Source: Flavobacterium chilense
GTDB taxonomy: Bacteria; Bacteroidota; Bacteroidia; Flavobacteriales; Flavobacteriaceae
NCBI RefSeq assembly: GCF_001602525.1
Contig: NZ_LSYT01000002.1
Location: 62,001 to 126,000 of the forward strand
Direction: 5' to 3'
DNA length: 64,000 nt
Part shown: positions 56,003-64,000 of the stretch, in pieces
How positions within the stretch are numbered: position 1 is the first letter of the stretch
How the letters are laid out: the number at the start of each line of letters is the position of its first letter
The notes under the pieces: generated by a model
Databases searched by the model: none
Told to the model about the DNA's origin: nothing
The model's input: only the letters and a program-made list of their open reading frames with translations
Made by a program: the position numbers and the translations under genes

Positions 56003-56953
56003 ATGAGAAAGCTAGCGTTATTACTATTTATTTTAGTCAACTTAACTTTTGTTCAAGCTCAAAATTCAGAAAAAGAATTAATTCAAAACACTGAAAAAGC
56101 GGTAAAGAAAATAAATGATACAATTGAAGATGAAGGCTGGAAAGCAAAAGGAACCGTTTCTCTTTTGTTAAATCAGTCAAGCTTTAATAATTGGCTTGCC
56201 GGAGGTGAGGATAGCTTTTCCGGAACTTTAGGAATCAATTACGACTTTAATTACAAAAAAGACGATCTTACCTGGGATAACAAAATTTTAGCTTCTTACG
56301 GTCTTTTACAAACTAAAAATGCTGATTTTGGGAAAAAGACAGATGACCGTCTGGAATTTAATTCTATCCTGGGAAAAAAAGCTTTTGGTCAATGGTATTA
56401 TTCTTATTTTCTAAATTTCAGAACGCAGTTTACAACCGGTTATATTTATGGTCAGGATGCTAACGGAAAAGAAATCAGAACTGAAAATACCAAATTTATG
56501 TCTCCGGGCTATCTTACTACCGGTCCCGGTATTTACTGGACAAAGGATGATAATCTAAAAATAAACTTTGCTCCTTTAACATCTAAATTTACTTTTGTTG
56601 ATCGCGCTTATACAACCGGAATCGATCCAAAAACCGGATTACCTTATGCTAGTGGGGATTATTTTGGTGTAGATGCCAATAAAACTATGCGTTATGAATT
56701 GGGTTTTTACGCATCTGTTTATTACAAACTGGCAGTAATGACCAATGTAACTGCCGAAAACACTTTGAACCTTTATTCTAATTATTTAGAAGATCCTCAA
56801 AATATCGATATCAATTACTCGCTGAATATTATCATGAAGATAAACAAATTCCTGTCGGCTAATCTATCCTTTCAGGCCATTTATGACGACAATGCTTTTA
56901 GAGGTTTTCAAACCAGAGAAGTGTTTGGTTTAGGAGTTAATTTTGGATTTTAA
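56003..56953 (+). CDS. DUF3078 outer-membrane beta-barrel protein
   Basis: A 316-residue protein with a signal peptide (ending FVQAQ) and alternating-residue strands through the C-terminal FGLGVNFGF, typical of an outer-membrane barrel ending in phenylalanine. The segment GTVSLLLNQSSFNNWLAGGEDSFSGTLGINYDFNYKKDDLTWDNKI is the DUF3078 signature (Bacteroidota only). The function is unknown. It has its own -7 element. Confidence 0.88.
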   Translation: MRKLALLLFILVNLTFVQAQNSEKELIQNTEKAVKKINDTIEDEGWKAKGTVSLLLNQSSFNNWLAGGEDSFSGTLGINYDFNYKKDDLTWDNKILASYGLLQTKNADFGKKTDDRLEFNSILGKKAFGQWYYSYFLNFRTQFTTGYIYGQDANGKEIRTENTKFMSPGYLTTGPGIYWTKDDNLKINFAPLTSKFTFVDRAYTTGIDPKTGLPYASGDYFGVDANKTMRYELGFYASVYYKLAVMTNVTAENTLNLYSNYLEDPQNIDINYSLNIIMKINKFLSANLSFQAIYDDNAFRGFQTREVFGLGVNFGF

Positions 56954-56976
56954 TTTGAAACCCAAAACTGCTTAAC

Positions 56977-57100
56977 TTTACCGCAAAGAGCGCTAAGATT
57001 TTCATCAATTATTTTATAAAAATAAAAAGTCCGCAAAGCTATATTTAGATTTAGCTTTGCGGACTTTGTTTTTATGAGGATTTACGCTCTTTGCAGTAAA
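56977..57100. repeat. Nested inverted repeat of the CAAAG-word family
   Basis: The outer arms TTTACCGCAAAGAGCG (56977-56992) and CGCTCTTTGCAGTAAA (57085-57100) pair with one mismatch. Inside, AAAGTCCGCAAAGCTA (57026-57041) and its exact complement (57052-57067) form a perfect 16-bp stem followed by T-rich sequence, so this inner part may terminate transcription. It lies between convergent genes. Confidence 0.8.
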
Positions 57101-57106
57101 ATTAAT

Positions 57107-58345
57107 TTATTCTTGCTCTTCTTCGTCCTTTTCGATCGCGTCTTTATAATCCGGATACAAAAACTTGTTATAAGGGAATCGCGTGATATGAATCTGACGA
57201 ACTGCTTCGTAGACTATTTCTCTAAATTCTTCAAAATTTTCTTTTTGTGTAGCCGAAATAAATAATGCTTTATCCTGACCAACATTACTCATCCAGGTTT
57301 GTTTCCATTCTTCGAGAGTATAATGTCTTCTGGTTCTCTCTGTAATCAAATCATCTTCATCAATTGTCAAATGTTTATAGGAATCAATTTTATTAAAAAC
57401 CATAATTGTTGGTTTGTCATTACTTTTGATTTCTAACAGTGTTTGATTTACAGACTCGATATGATCTTCAAAATCCGGATGTGAAATATCTACCACATGC
57501 AAAAGCAAATCGGCCTCACGAACCTCATCCAATGTACTTTTAAATGAATCTACCAGTTGTGTTGGCAATTTTCTAATAAAACCTACTGTATCTGAAAGTA
57601 AAAAGGGTAAGTTCTTAATCACTACTTTTCGAACTGTTGTGTCTAAAGTGGCGAATAATTTATTTTCAACAAATACATCACTTTTACCAATAGCATTCAT
57701 CAAAGTAGATTTTCCAACGTTGGTATAACCTACAAGTGCCACACGCACCATAGCACCGCGATTGCTGCGCTGAATGCTCATTTGCTTATCAATCGTTTTG
57801 ATTTTCTCTTTTAGCAACGAAATTCGATCACGTACAATACGTCTGTCGGTTTCGATCTCTGTTTCACCAGGACCACGCATACCAATTCCCCCTTTTTGAC
57901 GCTCAAGGTGCGTCCATAAACCAGAAAGTCTTGGTAATAAATATTGACATTGCGCCAGTTCAACCTGAGTTCTTGCATAAGAGGTTTCGGCTCTTTGTGC
58001 AAAAATATCCAGAATTAAGTTTGTTCTGTCCAGGATTTTACAATCTATAATTCTCGAAATATTTTTTTGCTGAGATGGTGATAATTCATCATCAAAGATT
58101 AAAGTCGATATATTGTTTTCTTTTACAAAAAGATTGATCTCATCTATTTTTCCTGTTCCAACAAAAGTCTTAGGATTTGGACGTTCCATTTTTTGAGTAA
58201 AACGTTTCATCACTTCTCCGCCGGCGGTAAAAGTCAGGAACTCTAATTCATCCAGATATTCGTTAAGTTTCTCTTCACTTTGATTTTGAGTAATAATACC
58301 AACAATGGCAGTTCTCTCAAAATTTATAACTTCTTTTTCTAACAT
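57107..58345 (-). CDS. hflX: GTPase HflX
   Basis: A 412-residue ribosome-associated GTPase. It has an N-terminal HflX domain (about 10-190; TAGGEVMKRFTQKMERPNPKTFVGTGKIDEI and QRAETSYARTQVELAQCQYLLPRLSGLW with GGIGMRGPGETEIETDRR), a G domain with G1 GYTNVGKST, G3 DTVGF and G4 NKID, and a short acidic tail. It splits or rescues stalled ribosomes under stress. Start at the ATG at 58345. Confidence 0.97.
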   Translation of the reverse strand: MLEKEVINFERTAIVGIITQNQSEEKLNEYLDELEFLTFTAGGEVMKRFTQKMERPNPKTFVGTGKIDEINLFVKENNISTLIFDDELSPSQQKNISRIIDCKILDRTNLILDIFAQRAETSYARTQVELAQCQYLLPRLSGLWTHLERQKGGIGMRGPGETEIETDRRIVRDRISLLKEKIKTIDKQMSIQRSNRGAMVRVALVGYTNVGKSTLMNAIGKSDVFVENKLFATLDTTVRKVVIKNLPFLLSDTVGFIRKLPTQLVDSFKSTLDEVREADLLLHVVDISHPDFEDHIESVNQTLLEIKSNDKPTIMVFNKIDSYKHLTIDEDDLITERTRRHYTLEEWKQTWMSNVGQDKALFISATQKENFEEFREIVYEAVRQIHITRFPYNKFLYPDYKDAIEKDEEEQE

Positions 58346-58361
58346 AGCTTTGAATAAGGTG

Positions 58362-58369
58362 CAAATTTA
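58362..58369 (-). promoter_or_regulatory. -7 promoter element before hflX
   Basis: On the minus strand TAAATTTG fits TAnnTTTG, 16 bases before the ATG. A poorly supported long-range pairing (AAACCATTC near 58450, GAATGGTTT near 58505) in the gap might terminate the next gene upstream. Confidence 0.4.
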
Positions 58370-58538
58370 ATGATTTGTAAGGTACGATACCTTATAGAAT
58401 TTCTTTTTTAAGTTCTATTTAGGAAATTATAACCTGATCAAAAAAAAGAAACCATTCAAAAATTAAAGCTCATTAAGGTTTGATCCTAACAAAATTTAAT
58501 TTCGGAATGGTTTTTAACTAAATTGAATATTCAAACGT

Positions 58539-59405
58539 CTATTCGTAAATAAACGTTTTTTCTGTTTTTACAATTCCATTTTCCTCAATCTGAGAACATG
58601 AGATTGGAAAATTTAATTTATTGTATTTGTATTTACGGCTTACAGCAACTAATGCTGTAGATGAAGGGCTAAAATTCATTTCATTATTATACGAAATTGC
58701 TTCAAAGCTAAATTCATCTTCATGATAAGAAATCATAGGTACAATTACTTTATAATTATTACCAAATAAGCTTTGTACAATCAGGGCATCCGCAGATTTT
58801 TTATCATCAAAAGTATAGGTTTTAGAAATTTTATCTCCCACTAAACCTTTATGTTTTACAACATTGTCATTAACATAAACATATTCGATTTTACCAATAA
58901 TTGCTTTGTTTCTGTCACGTGAAGTACGTCTTACAATGGTTCCGTTTTCAACAATATATTCGATATCCTCAACCAGATTCTGATGGTTTGTACTCTTTTT
59001 AGTAATTACTTTTACTCTTGCTCCTTCATATGTAAAGGTCACTACTTTGGTAATATAATCGTTTCCTTCCTGATATTTTTTTACAAATTTTGTAATGTTG
59101 TTATCAGCGTCATACGTATAGTTTACTACTTCTTTCCAGTCGCTTCCAACTTTATCTTTTACTGTCATATCCAGCAATCCGGTTTTATTGTAGAAAAAAT
59201 GCTGCACAACATCTGAAGTCGTAATTGTTTGTATTTTTCCGTCTTTAAAAACGACTGTTTTATTTACAATTTCGCCGTCTTTAGAGTTTTGGTAATTTGT
59301 TTTTACAATGTTAATTTGTTTTAAGCGAACAGGTGCATTTTGATCCTGGCTGTGCAACAAGCATGGAAAAACCATCATCATGATGGCGATAAAGTAGGTT
59401 TTCAT
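58539..59405 (-). CDS. Hypothetical secreted protein with YD-repeat-like strands
   Basis: A 288-residue protein with a signal peptide (MKTYFIAIMMMVFPCLLHSQ). The mature part is a series of beta strands in the manner of RHS/YD repeats (FFYNKTGLLDMTVKD, YTYDADNNITKFVKKY, FTYEGARVKVITKKST, YVYVNDNVVKHKGL, YKYNKLNFPISCSQ). No catalytic motif. I start at the ATG at 59405; a frame extending to 59450 lacks a proper signal peptide. Function unknown. Confidence 0.6.
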   Translation of the reverse strand: MKTYFIAIMMMVFPCLLHSQDQNAPVRLKQINIVKTNYQNSKDGEIVNKTVVFKDGKIQTITTSDVVQHFFYNKTGLLDMTVKDKVGSDWKEVVNYTYDADNNITKFVKKYQEGNDYITKVVTFTYEGARVKVITKKSTNHQNLVEDIEYIVENGTIVRRTSRDRNKAIIGKIEYVYVNDNVVKHKGLVGDKISKTYTFDDKKSADALIVQSLFGNNYKVIVPMISYHEDEFSFEAISYNNEMNFSPSSTALVAVSRKYKYNKLNFPISCSQIEENGIVKTEKTFIYE

Positions 59406-59543
59406 GTGGTATTTGTATTGATTTGGGATGACCAAAATACAAAATTCCATTAAATTTTAACAGTTTAAATCTCAAAAACAGTACACTATTAAAATATCCT
59501 CTAAAAATCAATGCTTTAATTTCATTTTTAAAAAACGAAATAC

Positions 59544-60893
59544 CTACTTCTCGCCAAAAATCTTAACATCGTCTACCATAAAAGCCCCATTTAGTGTTTT
59601 ATCTTTTCCTGATCCAATATATTTAAAAGCAATATGAATGTTTCCAGAATAAGCAGACAAGTCTATTCCGCCAGAACTTATAAACTGACGTGCTGGTGTT
59701 GATAAGGTTGGGAAATTTGCTGTTAGTTTTGTCCATTTTGCTTTAGTAATATTTGATCCGTCAAAATTTGTCGAAACATATACCTCAAGAGCATTCAGCG
59801 GAGAATCTACTTTTAAATCATGTTGTGCACTTCTAAAGGACAATACTGCATTTTTATAACCCGTCATGTTAATTTTAGGAGAAACCAACCAGGCCACATT
59901 TTCTGCTGCAGTTGTACTTGTCGTATTAAATTCGGCATAACCATTACCGGCATATACCATACTTTTCCACAATTTTGTTGCTTTTTCTACAATATTACTC
60001 CAACCCGGAAGAGCAAAATTTACATTGTTTTTTACTGCCTGAAAATCTTCTGCAAAAAACGGAATATTTCGCTTGCCTTCCATCTTAACATCTTTATCGG
60101 AGCGTACCATCATCTGATAATCAGATCCAAATTTGGTCAAAATTCCACGGACTTTCCCACTTCCTTCCGGAACTGAATGATCAGCAAAACTGGCATAACT
60201 ACTTGTTCTGAAAATAATTTGATTACCTGTTTTATCTCTTAAATTCCAATTGGTTGAACCTCCAATATTATTATTTTCTTCAAAATAATGACGTCCAATT
60301 GCTGCCTCTGTAAACTCAACATCACGAAGTTCTATTAATATATTTAATTTATCATCATTCAATGCTTCTTCTATTGTTAATGGTAAAACTAATCGTTCTT
60401 CATCAATCATGGTACAGGAAGCATTAAGCACATTTTTATATTCATTTTGCGAAATTCTGCCAATAGTAGGATCTCCGGCATTACTCACATACAAACTTCC
60501 AATTCGTAAACCTCCATAATACAAATCTGTGAATTGATTTTTTAGTTTTACATATACTTTATTCCCTACACGATAGTCAATATAAGTATTTGAAGCATCA
60601 ACAGGTACACTAAATCCTGTAGCAGGAAATCTGTCTTTTGCCAAAGTCTGGAACGAGATGGTTTTAAAGAAATTACCTCCTTCATCACTTGAAACTACAT
60701 AGGCTTCAATAATATCATTATATACATATTGTCTGGCTGTTGTACCGGAAACTTCACGAACTTTCTCAACTGTTTTATTTACAGCTAAATCAGGCTGTGT
60801 GCATTCTAATTTAGGGGCTTCGGCTTCATTATTACAATTGCAAAAAAGTAATATTAATAATACTGTAAATGAATTTAAAAATTTATTCTTCAT
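59544..60893 (-). CDS. DUF5689 lipoprotein with choice-of-anchor J-like domain
   Basis: A 449-residue protein with a hydrophobic N-terminus and cysteines at 18 and 20 (LLILLFCNC), so a likely though non-ideal lipobox. The DUF5689 region (about 40-255; IIEAYVVSSDEGGNFFKTISFQ, YIDYRVGNKVYVKLKN, VRGILTKFGSDYQMMVRSDKDVKM) is OB-like. The C-terminal part (about 265-449; FFAEDFQAV...LPGWSNI, AWLVSPKINMTGYKNAVLSFRSA, GAFMVDDVKIFG) is a jelly-roll of the choice-of-anchor J type. It follows the TonB receptor by 20 bases, and such pairs recur in flavobacteria. Probably a surface substrate-binding partner. Confidence 0.8.
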   Translation of the reverse strand: MKNKFLNSFTVLLILLFCNCNNEAEAPKLECTQPDLAVNKTVEKVREVSGTTARQYVYNDIIEAYVVSSDEGGNFFKTISFQTLAKDRFPATGFSVPVDASNTYIDYRVGNKVYVKLKNQFTDLYYGGLRIGSLYVSNAGDPTIGRISQNEYKNVLNASCTMIDEERLVLPLTIEEALNDDKLNILIELRDVEFTEAAIGRHYFEENNNIGGSTNWNLRDKTGNQIIFRTSSYASFADHSVPEGSGKVRGILTKFGSDYQMMVRSDKDVKMEGKRNIPFFAEDFQAVKNNVNFALPGWSNIVEKATKLWKSMVYAGNGYAEFNTTSTTAAENVAWLVSPKINMTGYKNAVLSFRSAQHDLKVDSPLNALEVYVSTNFDGSNITKAKWTKLTANFPTLSTPARQFISSGGIDLSAYSGNIHIAFKYIGSGKDKTLNGAFMVDDVKIFGEK

Positions 60894-60913
60894 GATAATT
60901 TTGTTTTTGAAGT

Positions 60914-63751
60914 TTATAAACCTATTGTAAGATTTACGAAATAGGTTCTTCCGTATCCATAATAATATTTAGGTCCAAATGATGGTGTTCCGCTGGAAAG
61001 ATCCTGATTAAGCGCCCGGTAATTTGCATTTCTAGCCTGCTCAAAACCACCGGTTTTATAAATCGTATTTAAAGCATTATTGACACTTGCAAAGAGCCCG
61101 ACATATTTACCATAAACACGCCAGGATTTACCTCCATTGATATTGAGCAATGAAACCGGATTGAATTTCTCCTGCTTTAGCAACTCTGTGCCTCTCTCCT
61201 CTGTAGCTTCAGGAAAAGGAAACTGATTGGCCGGATTGATATAAAATTGTGATGTTCTCGCAATAGCTGCAACATCGATATAACTTGCGGTGAGGTAATT
61301 GATATTGGCACCAATCCACCAAAATTTAGGATCTCTATATTCTAATCCGGCAGAAATAGCTTGTTGTGGCATTCCGGCTTGTTTGTAGTTTTTAATATAG
61401 GCCTGACCAAAATCGAAAGTTGTTTGTTTGTTTTCTTTTCCTGCATTGGCATCATTAGTGATTAAAACATCGGGATTACTGTCAATCGTATAATTTCCAT
61501 AAGCTACAGAAAAAACAGTTTTTAATGTTGGTGAAATCTGATATTCAAAACTGGATTCAATACCAATATTTTTTTTATTTAGATGTGTTAGCGTCTGACT
61601 CACAAAACCATCAGTTGCATCATATCCGGCTCCATTGTCAAAAATTCCTTCTGCATAAAAAAAGGAGGTTTTTGTACTGTTTTTTATCAAAGTATAATAG
61701 CCTGTTAATCGCATTTTAAGTTGAGGAGAACGATAAATATAGCCCGCTTCTGCACTTGAAATATTTTCGCTTTCGATACCATCAACAACTGAATTATTTA
61801 AACGGGAATTTAAAAATGTATTTCGAAGTGATGGCGCTCTTGTAAGATGTGATCCATTAATATATAGTAATTGCCTGCCTGAAATTTTATAGGTGAAACC
61901 GCCTTTGAAACCAAAATTTTCAAAATTTACTTTTTCACTTTTACCCAAAGAGTTTGTGGGATATATTCCGTTTTGATATAATCCTTCTCTTTGATAAGTT
62001 GACATCGAATAGGATTGCGCCAAATAAAATTCAGTCTTATTATAAGAGAATCTGAACTGGGTAAAAGCATCGATGGTGTTGGCTAAAAAATTGTAATTGT
62101 AACCGTAAATATCACCTTCTTTTACCAATCTATCTGGATTTTGTAAATCAGATTGTGATAAATCTCCTCTATAAAAAGGATCGATATCTTCAAAATATTT
62201 ACCTCCTAATAAATCCAGTAAATATTGAAAATTATGAGATTTTAAATTTCTAAAAGTAATTCCGCCATCAAAAAAGATGTTTGACGTAAGCTGTGTATTT
62301 AAGTTCGAATTTATAGCAAACGTTTTGTCATCTGTTCTGTCTTCATACAAAACATAACGACTTTGTGCCGGCTCATAAGCTGTAATTATATTTGCCGGAT
62401 TTGTTATTGTTTTCTGATTGGCACGATACATGGCATCCCAATCAATTTGGGTGTTTTCCAGAAAAAGTGTTTTACTTTTCTCTGCATTTTCATAATCTGG
62501 TGTAAATGCTCCTGAAAATTCTCCCTGATCTTTTCCGTACAGTGAGCTAAAATAACTTGGCATTTTACGGTAATAAACAGGATCAGGACTATTGGCTTTT
62601 TGATAATCGATATTGCTGTTTCCTACTTTTCCAAACTGATACATAATACTTGAGCTGAGATTTGTTTTATCATCAATCTTAAAATAATGATTCAGCATGA
62701 ACAGTGGTTCTTCGACTTTTTTAATTCTGGCATTTCGCTTTTCCCCATTTTGAAATCCCCAGTATGAATTGTATTTTTCGTTTGTTAACTGGGTTACTTC
62801 ATTTGTATTGGCTGAATTTTTACCCCGTGAACTGGGTGTATAAAATCCGGTGAAGTTTAGCGATTGTTTTGCATTTAGTTTTCTTTCAACACTTATAAAA
62901 AAAGATTCTGCCTTAAAGTTTGTACCATCAAAATAGCCTTCATCTGACCAGCGTTTTCCTGCCGAAATTACATATGCCCAACCTGAAGCGTTCATTCCGG
63001 AAGCATACGTTCCAATGGTACGCCAATTATAAGTTGTATTGCTTCCGGAAAACGAAAGCTGTCCTCCTTGACGATACATCGATGCACGGGTAACTATTTG
63101 CTGTGTTCCTAAAATGCCGCCAAAAGTATAATTTGAGGCCGCCACACCAACTGAAAATTCCTGATTTCGCAACACATTATTCAAACCTCCCCAATTACTC
63201 CATTGTGGTCTTCCGTCGTAAATTTTATTCATGACCATCCCATTTAGCATTGTGGTTCCGTTTTCACTGTCAAGACCACGAACCCTAAATCTGGCTTGTC
63301 CCCAATTGAATGCAGAAGCCTGCATAAAAGCATCTTTTGAAGATTGTAACAATCCCGATGTCATTTCAGAAGAGCTATTATCATCCGACAAATCACTCTC
63401 TGATAATGTGATCAAGGCTGCAGGAACTTCATCAGAAAAAGTATCTTCTAATTGCAATGTTCCAAGATTGACCTTTTGCCCGAAATTCGATTGCAATTTT
63501 AAAAGCAAATCTTTATATCCCTGACTGTGTAACCAAACTAATTGTTCTTCTTTAATTGGAGAATGTAATTCAAATTTTCCGTTAACTGTAGTAAGTTGTG
63601 TAATTGAAGAATTCTGAATACTCACTACAACATTCTCGAGAGGATTTTGTGTTTTAGCATCAATCACAATTCCAAAGAATGTAGTTTGCTCCTGCGAAAA
63701 GGCAAGACTGAAAGGCAATACAATAAAAAACAAAAAGTACTTTTTTGTCAT
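60914..63751 (-). CDS. TonB-dependent receptor with carboxypeptidase-like regulatory domain
   Basis: A 945-residue outer-membrane transporter. Signal peptide (ending LAFSQ), then a CarboxypepD_reg-like domain (about 22-100; FFGIVIDAKTQNPLENVVVSIQNSS), a plug (about 110-225; SSEMTSGLLQSSKDAFMQASAF, FRVRGLDSENGTTMLNGMVMN) and a long barrel ending YYGYGRTYFVNLTIGL. There is no SusC-type STN domain or SusD partner; its partner is the DUF5689 lipoprotein. The substrate is unknown. ATG at 63751 chosen over a TTG at 63763. Confidence 0.9.
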   Translation of the reverse strand: MTKKYFLFFIVLPFSLAFSQEQTTFFGIVIDAKTQNPLENVVVSIQNSSITQLTTVNGKFELHSPIKEEQLVWLHSQGYKDLLLKLQSNFGQKVNLGTLQLEDTFSDEVPAALITLSESDLSDDNSSSEMTSGLLQSSKDAFMQASAFNWGQARFRVRGLDSENGTTMLNGMVMNKIYDGRPQWSNWGGLNNVLRNQEFSVGVAASNYTFGGILGTQQIVTRASMYRQGGQLSFSGSNTTYNWRTIGTYASGMNASGWAYVISAGKRWSDEGYFDGTNFKAESFFISVERKLNAKQSLNFTGFYTPSSRGKNSANTNEVTQLTNEKYNSYWGFQNGEKRNARIKKVEEPLFMLNHYFKIDDKTNLSSSIMYQFGKVGNSNIDYQKANSPDPVYYRKMPSYFSSLYGKDQGEFSGAFTPDYENAEKSKTLFLENTQIDWDAMYRANQKTITNPANIITAYEPAQSRYVLYEDRTDDKTFAINSNLNTQLTSNIFFDGGITFRNLKSHNFQYLLDLLGGKYFEDIDPFYRGDLSQSDLQNPDRLVKEGDIYGYNYNFLANTIDAFTQFRFSYNKTEFYLAQSYSMSTYQREGLYQNGIYPTNSLGKSEKVNFENFGFKGGFTYKISGRQLLYINGSHLTRAPSLRNTFLNSRLNNSVVDGIESENISSAEAGYIYRSPQLKMRLTGYYTLIKNSTKTSFFYAEGIFDNGAGYDATDGFVSQTLTHLNKKNIGIESSFEYQISPTLKTVFSVAYGNYTIDSNPDVLITNDANAGKENKQTTFDFGQAYIKNYKQAGMPQQAISAGLEYRDPKFWWIGANINYLTASYIDVAAIARTSQFYINPANQFPFPEATEERGTELLKQEKFNPVSLLNINGGKSWRVYGKYVGLFASVNNALNTIYKTGGFEQARNANYRALNQDLSSGTPSFGPKYYYGYGRTYFVNLTIGL

Positions 63752-63897
63752 GAAAAATTCCAATTTACTTTGATAATTCGTTTCTTGGATTGAGCTTGTT
63801 TTGACTTACAAAACAATCAATCCTTGCATCAAAGGATAAAATTGGTTTTTGGAAAAATAAAATTCTTAGATCAAGAGGTATAATATTGATCAGGCTT

Positions 63898-63905
63898 CAA
63901 ATATA
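63898..63905 (-). promoter_or_regulatory. -7 promoter element before TonB receptor
   Basis: On the minus strand TATATTTG fits TAnnTTTG, about 147 bases before the ATG. The rest of 63752-64000 is AT-rich; I see no gene in it. Confidence 0.4.
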
Positions 63906-64000
63906 AACAAAAAACATTACGAAAATAATTTCCTGTTAAATAAAACATAAAAAATAGATTAATGACCGTTAAATCTTCTAAAAATAAAAATACAGAAACA

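Noticed and set aside
58441..58515. Terminator between hflX and the YD-repeat-like gene
   Set aside because: The AAACCATTC / GAATGGTTT pairing encloses nearly 50 bases and the stem is short; too weak to list as a terminator.

Overview
The window is AT-rich chromosomal DNA from a Bacteroidota bacterium, almost certainly Flavobacterium. The evidence is the SusC/SusD proteins, type IX secretion (T9SS) sorting domains, DUF3078, DUF2480 and DUF5689 proteins, promoters with the Bacteroidota -7 element TAnnTTTG, A-rich leaders without strong Shine-Dalgarno sites, and an epimerase-type threonine dehydrogenase of a kind known from Flavobacterium. I see no rRNA, tRNA, CRISPR array, phage or transposase gene.

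Layout. 0-1.1 kb: the tail of a probable nuoN and a Bax-inhibitor-1-like membrane protein. 1.4-7.7 kb: two paralogous secreted PL1 pectate lyases in tandem, each preceded by the same set of three palindromic 14-mers. 7.7-11.3 kb: a minus-strand membrane cluster (small membrane protein, LemA, a GIDE-like protein, a leucine-rich-repeat membrane protein, a lipoprotein). 11.4-18.6 kb: housekeeping and metabolic genes (ALDH7-type dehydrogenase, class II cyclic-nucleotide phosphodiesterase, 3-hydroxyanthranilate dioxygenase, a secreted endonuclease/exonuclease/phosphatase protein, LD-carboxypeptidase, YraN, an ACT-like protein) and a Flavo-1-like structured repeat. 19-34.5 kb: a starch/maltodextrin utilization locus (ECF sigma factor, FecR anti-sigma, SusC with an STN domain, SusD, SusE, lipoprotein GH13, GH97, large T9SS-exported modular GH13). 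Together these would cut starch outside the cell, bind and import maltodextrins, and release glucose in the periplasm. 34.6-44.8 kb: mfd with an upstream lipoprotein, L-threonine 3-dehydrogenase, secreted M1 and S8 peptidases, an MBL-fold hydrolase.

45-57 kb is the iron-sulfur assembly (suf) cluster: sufA, sufB, a flavodoxin-like reductase, sufC, sufD, sufS, a lipoprotein, sufE, a sufT-like gene, DUF2480 and DUF3078. It is interrupted by a four-helix-bundle (S23/IVP) gene, by a reversed serine-hydrolase/membrane-protein pair and by a GxxExxY-family gene. Several joints carry long imperfect palindromes built from AAAGTC or CAAAG words. 57-64 kb holds hflX, a secreted YD-repeat-like protein, and a TonB-dependent receptor with a DUF5689 lipoprotein.

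Most genes belong to known families. What seems least explained is non-coding: the conserved triple operator of the pectate lyases, several families of intergenic inverted repeats, hairpins at two joints of the starch locus, and the repeat-flanked insertions in the suf cluster. All functional calls come from reading the sequence; no database search was possible.
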